From Telopea speciosissima (taxonomy: Eukaryota; Streptophyta; Magnoliopsida; Proteales; Proteaceae): a DNA stretch of 64,000 nucleotides. Positions 25,921-37,925 of the stretch are shown piece after piece. Where the stretch lies: positions 558,001-622,000 of the forward strand of contig NC_057924.1 in NCBI RefSeq assembly GCF_018873765.1, given 5' to 3'. The notes beneath the pieces are model-generated. The model searched no databases, was not told the DNA's origin, and saw only the letters and a list, made by a program, of their open reading frames with translations. Every line of letters begins with the position of its first letter. The first letter of the stretch is position 1. A program made the position numbers and the translations under genes.

Positions 25921-26001
25921 AAGGTTTTAATGCAGTGTAGGATGGGTATCAATCACCAACAATACTGGTATCAATCAACATCCACACTGCATTAAAACCT
26001 T
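25921..26001. repeat. Inverted repeat with 24-bp arms
   Basis: AAGGTTTTAATGCAGTGT followed by AGGATG at 25921-25944 is mirrored by 25978-26001 with one mismatch. The loop contains GGTATCAATCA twice. The RNA or single strand could form a stable hairpin. This is probably the remnant of a small fold-back transposon; no further terminal structure was seen. Confidence 0.7.
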
Positions 26002-27543
26002 GGATTGGACAATATGAATATATTGTATCAGGATTGGATTGGACACTTTTGCCGTGAAAATATTGATAAAATTTTTCTTTGACTATTTTGCCTTCCCTGA
26101 TTCGATACCACTGATATCGGTCAATCTGATCCCGATATCTACAAGTATGGCTACAATCGACAAGGAATTGAATCGTCAACACTCGATATACATGAAGAGG
26201 AATCGAACTCCTTTGTAGTGCGGGGGTGCACTATAGATCTTGTAACGAGTCACCAGAGCTCACTACGTGGATGAGCAACCATTTGAACAGCACAAATCGA
26301 GCTGAAAATCCAAATTTCAAAAATAAGAAATTCTCCTGTCCATCGTATGTGCACCACGCTCAGAATTTCCAACTCGATCTACACCTTCTAAATGGGAACT
26401 CGTCCACGTGTGCGAGCTCTGATGCCGCACTACAGAGGAGCCAGATCCCATGAAGAGTCATGGCTTAAAAATTTTAGAAGTTTAGATTGAAAGTCATTGA
26501 TTTAGACATTAGAGAGGATATTTTTGAGTGAGAAAACAACAATATATCTTAAATAGTTGCTGGAAGATGTTTCAAGAAACATAAAAACAAAAAAACAAAC
26601 AAATCTGTCCGGTCTGGCCGCTGTTACAGATTTGCGGCTTTTTCACATGCTCTTTCTTTTCCTGGTACGAAAAAATAGACCATTAAGTTGGATCATTATA
26701 ATAAAATGTGAGAGGGTGCTATGAGCAAGTGGTATTGAGGAGTGCATAGGGATAACTGTTTTTTGTATATGATAATGATAATGACCTAAAACTTAAAAGA
26801 GGATCAAAACTAATATGAAATGCTGGTCATATAATCACTCCAAAGCCATGGTAGGAGTATTGTAATTATGAATTTGATTTTGCGACAATAGTTATTTTAT
26901 TAATGGTAGATATGACCTAAGTCACATCACTTGACGTTGTCCTAAAAACCATAGATGTCTCCAATGGTGTAACTGGGACAAGTGTGAATCAGTTTCCAAG
27001 ATTTTTCAACACTTAAGAATCGGTAAAATAGAAAAACAAAAGTATGTTCTTTGCATGTACACACATATACACAAGATGAGAGACAGTTAAAAGGAGAATA
27101 ATACTTAAGAATCATATTCTAAAGTGTCAGGGACATTCTCTATTTATAGAAGAGAGAAGTACCTTGGAAACATCTTTCCAAAATGGCCAAAAAATGTGTT
27201 GATTAAGATAATACACAAAAAATAAAAAAAAAATGGTCATTCAAAAGATATAAACTACCAGCCAAAAAGGAAAAACCATACCTCAAATCCATGGAGACAA
27301 GAGAGCATAGTGACCATTTCTTTCATTGAATCCTAACCTTGTAGTTTCTATTTCAATATATAAACCTCAATTTATCCTCTTCCACTACCAATGTGGTACT
27401 TAAGTTCTTCTTTCCATGTGTTATGTTAAAAGCCTAAAAGCAATATCGAAAAGATATTGAGTTAAACACCTGTGGGTGACAAAAACAAGTGAAATACAAA
27501 AAGAGGTATTTTAAAACTTCTCATTTAAAATTCATTTAGCGAT

Positions 27544-27673
27544 AAAGAATGCTAACTGGGTCTCTAGGGCATGCACAATGAGAGGTGCATAGAGGCATCA
27601 TGGGGATGGGGGCGGTCATTTCGCACCCCCATTAATCTAGGCGCATGGGCTATTGGTCCAGTTAGCGTTCTTT
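27544..27673. mobile_element. Short MITE with 16-bp TIRs
   Basis: AAAGAATGCTAACTGG at 27544-27559 is the reverse complement, with one mismatch, of CCAGTTAGCGTTCTTT at 27658-27673. The 130-bp element has no coding capacity. Its GAA(T/C)GCTA core matches the ends of the element at 7872-8199, so they may use the same transposase. Confidence 0.65.
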
Positions 27674-28388
27674 TTCCCATTCATTTGGACATGCCGCCAG
27701 CTTTCAGTAAATTAGCGCACACAAATCATAAGATTTGACACAAGAAGACAATGGTTTCCAAAAGGAGAGGAGAGAGGATGACACATGCAGAGTACCCATG
27801 AGATGTGCCCAAGCTTTTCCCTTCTTTTATTAACCATTTAGCACGTTCTATGATCATTTGCATGTTACAAATAGTTTTAGGACTTAAAATTTAACTAAAC
27901 ACGCATGCACCCTTGTTGCAGCTAAGAACTGATAAGTATCAAATTCGTGGAAACACGTCTATGAGACGGAAAAAAAAATCCTCTCCAATTCTCTAAAAAT
28001 GCAGTGCGGTGTAGCTCGGGACTGGAAACTCAACACATGATAGGGATGGCATGCAATAGTGCCGAGCTTGAGAAGAAACAAAAATAAAAAACTGACTCAA
28101 TGAAACAGTGTCGACCTCTCAACCCTGAACTACTCCACAGTCGGAGATGAAGGAATTGGTGAGGATTTTAATCCCTACTAGACTACTACTAGCATAGTAG
28201 CATCAATCATAAACCATAATAAGCCCCTCTCAGCTAGCTCAAGAATTAATTAATTAATTAATTCTTATTCTGGGCATGTATTAATTAATAACGTTTAAAC
28301 CACATCTACTTACTTTTTTTTCTGCAAATGATTTGCTCCTTTGCTTTGCTCGATCCTTCGATTGCCTCTGTGACTAGGATACTGTGAC

Positions 28389-29404
28389 CATGGAACAAAA
28401 ACTCGACCGAAACCTATCGAAACCATAGAGTTAACTCGGTTTCCCAGGTTTCCAAGACGAGTTGAAGGGGGATTTTATAAAATCCCTGGATTCGACCGGG
28501 TTTCGATGGTTTCAACTAGTTTCGACCATATTTCGATGGTTTCGACACATATGTCCATCGAAACTAGGGGAAACTTGACTCGAAACTAGGACAGACATGT
28601 ATTTATGCCAGAAACTGCCAAAAATCAGGACAAACAATTAGTTATGTCTAATATCATTTAAGTAAATGCTTTTGTATTTGTATTTACTTAAGATATTATT
28701 CATTAATAAGCAAATACCGCCTATTTGAATCCAATAAAAATAGTTAAAATTCCAAAAGGAAAAAAAGTCAACCCCCCAGGCCAAGAATAAAAACTGGATT
28801 TTTTACAATAGGTGTAATTTTCAACTTTCTAATTCTGGGGTTTTTCTCAAATCTAAAAATTCCATAGATCTTAATATGGCAAAACATTGCTAAAAACCAA
28901 AAGTGCGACAAAATATTCATTTGTTTTGATGTCCAAAAATATATTTTTATTCAGCATACACACCAAATTAAGTTTGATCGGTACATAACTTCTTCAATAT
29001 AAATCAAATTTAAGCAATCTTGGACTTATTGGAAAGCTACCAAAACAAAGCTTTATAACAAATCCAAGATTGCTTAAATCTCATTTATATTGAAGGATTT
29101 ATGTTCCAGTCAAATCTTATTTGATACCATGTCCAAGAACAATATACAGTATCAAACTTGGTTCAAAACCACGAGTAATATTTTTAGTGTTCTCTATGTG
29201 AAATTAATGCATGGATTGAGTATAAAATGTCAAAAATAGGCAACACAACAAGAATCAGGGCAAAAAAACAACTTCTGGGCCTCGAAATCAAGGTTCGAGT
29301 TAGCTTGGAGAGAGTCAAGTTTCGACCGAGATATGGTCGAAATCGAGAAGAACTCGTTTTCTGGCTGGTCGAAACCTAGTCGAAACCCGAGTTTTAGAAC
29401 CTTG
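28389..29404. mobile_element. hAT-like element, 1016 bp, with 8-bp TSD
   Basis: The left terminus CATGGAACAAAAACTCG and the reverse complement of the right terminus, CAAGGTTCTAAAACTCG, agree at 13 of 17 positions. Flanks ACTGTGAC (28381-28388) and ACTATGAC (29405-29412) agree at seven of eight bases, as expected for an aged hAT TSD. TTTCGA and CGAAAC motifs are dense in the subterminal zones. The interior is AT-rich, carries a long inverted repeat at about 28985-29105 and has no transposase. Confidence 0.7.
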
Positions 29405-29609
29405 ACTATGACTCTGACCATTTATTATTATTAGTTCCATTAATTGTTCTTGCAGGGATCGAAAGTTATTTCTTGGACGTACGTACCCTTATGACCTTTC
29501 TCAATGGTCAACAATGGCTTCTGCTAGCAGCCTGGGTAGTTCATTAATAGGCTGTTAGCAGCATAGGCCAATTTGACTCCTCTACTTACGCCTGCCCCTA
29601 TAGTTGTGT

Positions 29610-29712
29610 GTGCCTCACACACAAGCAAGGCAAAATGTACCGCCTTACCCCTATCCGAGCGGGGGTAGGGTGGTACTTTTCACCATGCTTATGTGTGGGG
29701 GCGCACAACAGT
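29610..29712. repeat. Inverted repeat with arms of about 40 bp
   Basis: GCCTCACACACAAGCAAGGC and the following AAAATGTACCGCCTTACCCC are mirrored downstream by GGGGTAGGGTGGTACTTTTC and CATGCTTATGTGTGGGGGCG. Only about a dozen bases separate the arms. This is probably a fold-back element or a collapsed MITE. Confidence 0.6.
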
Positions 29713-30910
29713 ACCGGGCAGACGGAAATAGAGGAGTTGGATCAACATGCATGTGTTATTATTACTAAACCAATCACACAAAAAGAAGAGAGAAGACTTG
29801 AGAGGATTATTACAATCTTTTTGCTTCTTATTATTTGAAACCATGTGAATTTGATGACGCTTTCTAGCTAATATCTTCTTCAACACACTCTTTGTCTTCC
29901 AAAAATTGCTACAACATTTGCAGCACACCACACCTCTCTGCTCTCCCCCTTCAACAACATAGAACTTTTTGTTTTTTTTTTTTTTTTTTTTGGGTCGAAT
30001 GTAGAGTTATGCATCAGAAATATACCAACGATCAAATTCAAGTATGTCCCAAAGAAAGTAGAGGGCATACAGACTCATTTACAATGGGTTTGGATCTAAA
30101 TCTAATGCCCACCTTCTTCATGTTGTACCAACTAACTCCTATTCTTCTTTACTATTATTAGTTTTAAATGATTAAAATAAAAGAAATTTTAAAATTCTTA
30201 TTTTTGTCATCCCCCACAAGTGTTAAACCCAAGATCTTCCTTTGACAAAGCAAAAGAATAAGAAATATTTTTTTTTTATTAATATTAATTTTGTGTATAG
30301 AAATACAAAATCTTTAATCCTACAATGGAATTGGATGTTTCCAAAGGATTTGAGGTTGATTAGAACCACATTTTTAAAAGAGATATGATGTCTCGGACGC
30401 CTAGCAACCTCCCATGTCGTTATTAAAAAATAAAAAATTCAAAAAAAAAGAAAGAGAATTTATCGGACCAAGCAGCAAGGCGAGTACCTGGGCTCAGACA
30501 CAATAATGATATTGGAATAGAAAAAAATCCAATGTCATTTAACAAGCCATGAATAGTAATGATTCTAACTCATGGCGTAACGTCACGAAAAATGAGATAG
30601 AATCAATGTCTAAAAATCAAGTGTTTATAAGTACTTGTTGAATTCCCAAAAGGAGCTATTCTACCCAAAATGACCAGCACCCAGGAGTACATGTGCATGT
30701 TATGTGTTTAATAGAATCCACTCTAGTGTATAGGTACTAGATTGAACCAGATTGAACCAGACTTGTATGAGATAAAAAAAAAATTTATATAAGAATAAAA
30801 TAGGTTAAAAGACTTGATTTAACGCATTGAATCAACAAATTCGAACATTTTATCAGTCTCCTCTTTTACTCTTTTTCCAAGACCTCCGGGGGCATTTATT
30901 ATCTATCTAT

Positions 30911-30918
30911 CTATAAAT
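30911..30918 (+). promoter_or_regulatory. Candidate TATA box of the SixA-like gene
   Basis: CTATAAAT lies about 185 bases upstream of the ATG at 31102, after a TCTA tetranucleotide run. With transcription starting about 30 bases further on it would give a leader near 150 bases. The assignment rests on position and motif only. Confidence 0.4.
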
Positions 30919-31101
30919 GGATATGTCGTGGCCTTCCAACCCAAACATGATATTTTTTTTTTTTTGGTTGGGGACCCAAACATGATGAACATATGAAAAC
31001 GGAGGAGGTAAGGTAATAGAAGAAAGAAGCAAAGGGAGAGAATGAAAGTAAAGGAGACACCAAATACAGCAGCAGCAGACTGACTATTTCTAAGAGGCGC
31101 C

Positions 31102-34100
31102 ATGAAAGCAGCTCTGCTATGTAACTCTATTATCATCTCTCCAACTCCGCTCTCCACAACGTTTCCCTCACGCTTATCCCCCCTTATCATCAAGCCCAAC
31201 CCTTTCTCCTCTCGATCTCTTCTTACCGAGACCCTCGAAGGTGAAACTACACAAGAAACGACTTCCAACTCTGTTTGCCGTCGCCTCATTCTGCTTCGCC
31301 ACGCGGAGAGCTCCTGGGAAGATCGCACATTACGAGGTACGGAAGCACTCCATTTGATGTGTTGGGGCCCTTTTCACTCTTCTTTATTCTGGCTCTCACT
31401 GCATTACTGCGTCGTTGTTGCTAAATACGGGATATATCGTTTGCGATAAGCTTCAGAGGTTTCTGGAACTTGGGGTGGTGTCTTTTCCTTCATTCAATAA
31501 TTGTATTTTTGATTTGACTACGAGGTATGGCAGCTATCCATTCATGAACAGGCACCCCTCAACTCTGCTCTCTCTCTCTCTCCAAATCTACTGTTTGATT
31601 GTTCTTAAAATGCGGGAAATTTAGTATTCAGTAGATTGGTTTCGGAGCTTAGGGTTGAATGCTTCATTCATTCATGAACCTTGAGCTTTTGTACCTCGGA
31701 GCCAAACCGGACCTGCGTTCCCACGCTGCAGCCGAGCTTTTTTCCATTTCACCAATCGAAAGCCCCTACTCATACTCATATCAATCAATAATGTATTCAT
31801 GAACTTATCGAATTAGGTACATTTATTTACAAGGCAACAAGATAATGTGGAGTCGGGATTTCATTTATCTTTTCGTATTCAGCACTCTGTTTGTTGAGTA
31901 ATTGACACTTGCTTGATTTGGGCTTATGTGAAAACGACAATGAACTGATGAAGGAAAGGTCATTCCATCCTTAATAAACATTTCAAAGTTTCGTGATTGT
32001 ATTCCGCCAAAAAAGTTTCTTGATTGTAGTTCTTGTTTTCACTTACTCAGATCATGAACGCCCATTAAGTAAAGCTGGACGGGTCGATGCTATCAGTGTT
32101 TCTCACAAGCTCCAACAGTTGGGTTGGATTCCTGAACTTATCTTATCTAGGTTAGACTTTTTAAAGAAAAAATTTCAGTCAATCTATATATAAACCAAGT
32201 ATTATGGATTGTTGTATTATCCCAATTTACTGGTTTATCCATGCATAAGTGGTGCAAGTTTAGCCTTGAACTTATCTCATTGATTAATTGGTTCAGTGAT
32301 GCTGCTCGAACAAGGGAGACACTTAAAATTATGCAAGAACAAGTACGAGGCTTTTTAGAAGCCGAGGTGCATTTATTTTCGAGCTTCTATTCCATTGCAG
32401 CAATGGATGGGCAGACTGCTGAGCACATTCAAAAAGCTGTCTGTGAATATTCAAGGGATGAAATACTAACAGTGATGTAAGTCTCTTAAACTCAATTACT
32501 TTCCTTGTTCTCTTACATTGTTTATGGACAATAAACCTGCTTCCGTCTGATGGTGAGTTCCAATAGGTCCTCGTGGCAGTTATGGCCTAGGTTACTCCGA
32601 ACTTAAACTAATTATTTGCTCGAATTTTAAAGCCTTTTGTGTTCCATTGACTTGTTTGGGGTTAGGTTTTCTAGAACAATTGAGAATCACTCATGTAAAC
32701 GAGGACCTTAAAAGAAACATAGTTGTTTGGCAGTGCCAAACTAGGAGTTGGGACACAAAGATCAACTTTTCCACCTGGTGATCTCATATAAATGTATGTG
32801 ATTAAAATATCTGATTATATTGGATAGATCAAAGAAATATATTATGCTTGTCTAGTGAAAACGAATCCAATGCAATGATTGGTAGGAATGTCTAATCAGT
32901 TCATGCGTTTTCATACTAGATCTCCAGGTATGCCAAGTGAAATGCTGGGGTTCCTCCATGTATATTTGCTGCCATGTATTACACTGGCTTTTGTCAATAG
33001 CCTCATTATTTATTAGATCCCCAAAAGCATATCATTTCCTGAACCGATAATCTGAATACAAACCTTTTACTCCAATAACTTCGTCTGGGAATCAATTTGC
33101 ATGAGGGACAAAAGGTCATAACATGGTAAGACCTCCGAAATCATAAAATCCAAGAATAATATTCTAACCAAATTACAATATGCTTTGGTATGATGTTGTT
33201 GCATCAAAATGCCACCATTCAGTAAAATTACAATACGCTTTGGTGCTTTTATCTATTTGCCACTATACCTTAAATCATACATGCTTTTTCTTTCTGTACC
33301 AAGAAAATGCGACTTGTTGACCTTTGGTTTTCCTGAATCGTGATCCTAAAATAACTTATTTCCTGGCATGCAAAGAGCCAAAAGATTAAAGAGTAAGAAA
33401 TATATTTTTGGTAGGAGTTAAGAGTAATGTAATACTGATTTTAAGAATTAAAACAGTACCAAAATGGAATAAAAAAGAGGAACAAAAATCCAGATTAGGT
33501 AGAAAACTCATATAACAGAATCAAATACTCAGATGGACCTGAAGTCAGGTCGAGTTCTCTTCTTAGGGATGGGAACTTTTACTGAAAATTTCAGATTGAT
33601 CCAACGGTCGGATCTGAATTTATGGAGTATTCCTAGTGACACTAGGATAGAGGCAAATCTGTCAATCTAGAAGTCTGATTCAAGAACAGATTGCAGAGTT
33701 AATTAACCCAATAGAATATCAATATGCAGTGTTAATTTCAGATCAATCAAACCAGCAGATAGGTTAAATTGATTCTCAGGTTTAGGGACCCTAGATGCAA
33801 TCCTACTTAGAATAGGATTGTATCAAATACTTAGCAGAATCTGAAATTGAAGACGGGATATGATTGCAAATAATGTCGACAGAATATTTCTGAAATCAGA
33901 ATCAAAATCAAACAATCCTAGTAAGAATTGGACTGTAGTAATTAACCAACAGATTCAGGTTCTGAAAATAGATTATGAGAGACAATAATGTCAAGAAGAG
34001 AAATCAGAAAAAAGATCAGAATAAAGACTCACCCTTGAATTCAGCAATCCCGATAGTAAGAGGATTAAAAATCACAGGTAGTTTAATGGCAGAATTGCAG

Positions 34101-36569
34101 AAAATATAGCAGCAGATCAGTACCTTAAAGAGGAGAGAATAGAGAGCAATGCACCCAGGCTTCCCACCTCTAGGTGTTGGCTGGATGACACACTAACCCA
34201 ACCATGATCATACAAGGGAAGATCATACTATGATAGGCAACGAAGACAAAACTTTTCATTAATCAAAATTCGTGTACATTGCTGGATCCCTTTATAAACT
34301 TATATAGAATACTCAAAAACAGACTCAAACACTAAAAAAGAAAGGCCTAACCCAATTCTTAACCAATTGGGTAACATAAATTGACTAGGAAACTGAAATA
34401 ATAAAGGAGACTGACTCAAAACAGGACTGGACTTATAGAATCCTAATCCAGCCTAACTAAAACACTTAAATAATTTAATCTTTGGAAAACAACTGCCTAG
34501 CACAGTTTGTAGAGTGTGGAGCATAAAAGCCTACCCTACCAGGAGGTCTTGGGTTCAAACCTCCTGGTTCTCATCTTCCCTTCCCCCCCCCCCCCAATAG
34601 GATAGAGTAGGTATCTACCACCCAAAATAATAATAATAATAATATCAATTAAAATAAAGAAAATAAAAACAAATACTTAATTAATCCTGTATGCTTAACC
34701 TCTACCCATATTATAGGCCCAATTAAAGTGGCCCATTACATTGAAAACACATGGGGATCAAAGGCCCAACACATACATAATCCAACCCAAAGCTTATTTT
34801 CAATAAAATAACCCATTTATATGATTTATCTGCATATATTGTTGTAAATATAGATGGCATTACCTAATACTCAGTGATTGTACAGGTGCATGGGACATAA
34901 CAGGGGATGGGAAGAGGCTGCCTCAATGTTCTCCGGTGCTTTGGTAGAATTGAAGACATCCAATGCTGCTTTGCTTGAAGCTACTGGCAAGTCTTGGAAT
35001 GAGGTTAGGCATCTGTTAATATGCCATTGCTGAACTTGTGCGAATTAGTAACTTGTTTTAATTAATCAAAAGTTCCAGCCCCAGCTAAAGTAATAGACTG
35101 GGAAGTCTTTTGGTTAATATTCCCCCAAATATCTTATTGGTTCCAAGAGCATAGATTAATATTTTCTTACACATTATACCTTATATCCATTTTTAAACAG
35201 TTAATGTGCCTCTAGCAATTACACTGGCCCTCTCTTGGATTTACTTGGGAAAAAAGAATAATATAGTAAAGAAAATGCAAAGCTCTTCTCTCAACCCCCC
35301 CTCCCCCCCAAAAAAAAGAGGAAAATTTAGGCAAGTCAAATGCAATTTTCAAAATTTAATTTTTTGGGCGTACCCAGGACGAGGCTCCCGCCACTGCAGG
35401 ATCTGGGGAGGGTCATAATTTACACAGCCTTACCCCTGCTTTCGCAAAGAGCCTTAAAATATTTTATGTAGCTCAAAAATGTGCCCAATGTTTTTACTTT
35501 TCGACTATATCTTTTAAGCACATGGCTAGTTTGGATGGGGACAAAATTTTGTGGACAAGTCAGTTCATATGTAAAGTTTCAGTTCAAACAGAGTTGGTCG
35601 GGTGGCAACAGAAAGCTTTGAAATCCAGTGGAAAATTGAAATTTCTGAAAATGATTGAAAGAAATGGGTGGTCGAAAATACAAGGAAAAATGCTTATACA
35701 TTGGAGAGTATGTGATTGCATTTCAGTTTGAAATTTGATATGTTGCCAATTGAAACCATCCCTAGATATCCAATGGTAAGAATTGCAAAACTTTTCCCTT
35801 TTCCTTTCTTCCTTTTTTTTTGGGGTGGGGGGGGGGGGGGGGGGGGGAAGGGGGGACTTAATCAAGTCTTGCCTGAGCACTTGCCCATAAAAAAGTCTTG
35901 CCTGAACAATCCCAGCTGAATAAAAAGCCAATCCGATAGTCTTTCTTTTTATTTCAAATAGGAGATATTCATACATTTAAAGCATAAAGAATGATGACCT
36001 TACCTGGTTAATAACCTTGCTGACTTAATGTTGTCTAGTATGTGTAATTTATCGACTAATAGCATATGTTAAGATCTTCAGTTGAGGCTTTACTGCTTAG
36101 CTTTTTAACTGCTGCTTCTTTTTCTTTTCTTTTCTTTTATTTATTTATTTTTTATTTTTATTTTTTTGGGGGGGGTGGGGGGGTGGGGGGAGGGGGTTGC
36201 ATTCATACCGTCCATATGCAATACAGACATAAATTCTCTTTTTCTGACAGTAGTGAGACAGCAAATTCCCTTATTTCAACATATGGCCATGATCAGGTTG
36301 TTGCATTCTTGGATGATATTTATTTTTTTAAAACAACAATACATTCAATCTAGGTAAAGGCTTTAGTCAGGTTGTATACAATGGTACCAGCTGGTCATTG
36401 AAGTTCCTGATGTTTTCATTTTAGTTGGCCTGGAGCATGAGAAACTCAAAACTTGTATTTCACAAACATTTCCTCAACTTGACCTTCTGTGCTTCATTTG
36501 CAGGCATTTTCTCTCGCAGGTCTTGGTGGGTGGAAGCTTCATGGCATAGTGAAACCCAATGCAAGTTAA
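31102..36569 (+). CDS. SixA-like histidine phosphatase (phosphoglycerate mutase superfamily), probably plastid targeted
   Basis: Five exons join in phase: 31102-31336, 32051-32150, 32297-32476, 34886-35003 and 36504-36569 (TAA), giving 232 residues. The catalytic motif LILLRHAES puts the phospho-accepting histidine at residue 67. DHERPLSKAGR follows at 79-89, and the second catalytic histidine is H176 in MCMGHNRGWEEA. This order and small size match the SixA group of plants (such as the Arabidopsis At3g52155 type), whose bacterial relatives remove phosphate from histidine on signalling proteins. The plant substrate is not settled. The first 55 residues are rich in Ser, Thr and Pro with few acids, as in a chloroplast transit peptide (inference). 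The start is the only in-frame ATG before the conserved core. Introns 3 and 4 contain an LTR copy, SINEs and a MITE relative. Confidence 0.9.
33410..34837 (-). mobile_element. LTR copy, - strand, in intron 3 of the SixA-like gene
   Basis: Read on the - strand from about 34837, TGCAGATAAATCATATAAATGGG, then TTGGGCCTTTGATCCCC and TAATGGGCCACTTTAATTGGGCC parallel the LTRs at 19959 and 49448. TATATAAGTTTATAAAGGG follows near 34300, the equivalent of their TATA region. It is more diverged than the other two copies. The far end is uncertain; no matching internal region was seen, so it is probably a solo LTR. Confidence 0.55.
34491..34620 (+). mobile_element. tRNA-derived SINE inside the LTR copy
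   Basis: TAGCACAGTTTGTAGAGTGTGG (A-box region) is followed about 35 bases later by GGGTTCAAACCTCC (B box), then a C-rich run and an AAT repeat. The order and spacing are those of a tRNA-derived SINE. It interrupts the similarity between the 33410-34837 LTR and its relatives. Confidence 0.6.
35366..35453 (-). mobile_element. Au-SINE fragment, - strand
   Basis: Read on the - strand it contains AAGCAGGGGTAAGGCTGTG, ATTATGACCCTCCCCAGA and GGGTACGCCC in the order of the 3' part of Au-SINE. The 5' tRNA-like head is missing. It lies in intron 4 of the SixA-like gene. Confidence 0.75.
35510..35790. repeat. Relative of the 17515 MITE
   Basis: Shares with 17515-17846 the GTTTGAAATTTGATATG / GTCTGAAACTTGACATG block and CCTAGATATCCAA, plus an upstream block around TTTTGTGGACAAG. 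Terminal repeats are not clear here; a long poly-G run follows at 35820-35848. It lies in intron 4 of the SixA-like gene. Confidence 0.5.
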
Positions 36570-37640
36570 TACGATTTGAGTAAATTTTTTAGTCGTAAAA
36601 GTCACCTCTTAATCTTTCCTTTTCTCATATCCTTTTTTTTAATCCCCCCCCCCCCCTCTTTCAAACTTTGGATGCCTGTTACTGCATAATTACATGTTAA
36701 TCCGCTGTCTTCTTTTGTCTCTGTATTATGCAAAATCAGGCCTTATAAAATAGTGGAAAGCACATAGAATACACTGTATAAAATTGAAGGTTTGATCATT
36801 GGAGATACTCCCCTGTAACATGCATAGCATTTGCTTTTGAAACCCTGGAGATTAGCTGTTGTGGTTCAGGAATCAGGAGTGAGGTTACTACCTAAATCTT
36901 CTTTAGTCGCCTAAGTGCCCCTCCAATGCCTAGGGTCACCTAATTGCTGTGACAACTATGAAAATCTGGATGAGCTGGTTGAGCAATCAGGTGGATATGC
37001 AATGTGGAACCATGTATTCAGCTAGTAAGTAATGTGGGGAGCCAAAGGGGAGATCTTGAGGATCCAGTCACTGTAGAATGTTTTGGACACCTTAACTATC
37101 GATGTTTTTGCAACCTTAAGGAGATCGGTACTGTTTGAATCCCAGCACAAAGTACCAATAAAATAATCCTCACTAAACTTCCACCAGCATATCTTCATTG
37201 ACGAGGAGAAAAAGAAAATTTGTTGGTAAGGAGGAGGTTGAGGGGAACGAGTGCTCATTCAGGTCCAGATTTGTTCAGTTTTGATTCATCTTCGATGGTT
37301 GTCCTCTACCTCTATACAACTGTGCGCCCACAATACAATTGAGGGGGGGGGGGGGGGAGTCTTACGAGTTAGGAGTCCCTCGACATAAGGGCCACCAGAG
37401 TTGAAACTTCGTGTCTGTTTAATGGTAATGAACATGCTGACAAACCTGTATGGGTTACACAGATGTTTGGATTAATCTTTAGTCTAAAGGCCTCATGTGA
37501 CGAATAGTTGTACAAAGAAAATTGTCTGGGGATCCACTTAGTCTGTTTATTTGTAAGGATCATCGTCTCACAATTCACAAAGTGAAGGTGCTTGCTAAGC
37601 TTCAGAGTTTCGTACACTCACTTGGTCCAGTTTTATTTTT
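36570..37640. other. 3' flank of the SixA-like gene, no gene seen
   Basis: AT-rich sequence with a C run near 36645 and a G run near 37344. No recognised protein, SINE or terminal repeat. The 3' UTR of the SixA-like gene should lie in the first few hundred bases; no clear AATAAA was seen close to the stop. Confidence 0.4.
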
Positions 37641-37925
37641 GGGTAAATTACAGTGCCACCTCCTAAGGTTTATCAGAACGATCCCTTATGTTTTTAAAAT
37701 ATATAACCAGACCCCTAAGTGGACGGTGAGTGAATAAATAATATATTTTAAATACCAACTTTACCCTTCAATTAAAATAATTCTATTCTAATTTTTTATT
37801 TTTCTAACATAAAAAGTGGGACCCACCACTATTTCTTCTTCTTCTTCAACCACCACCCCACCACCGCTGCAACCTTCGTCCCACTCCACCAGATTCTCTG
37901 TTCTCCTTCGATCCCTTCCACTTGA

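Noticed and set aside
30903..31328. Long - strand ORF opposite the first exon of the SixA-like gene
   Set aside because: It is the antisense shadow of a confident exon and the gene's promoter, with no resemblance to a protein family.
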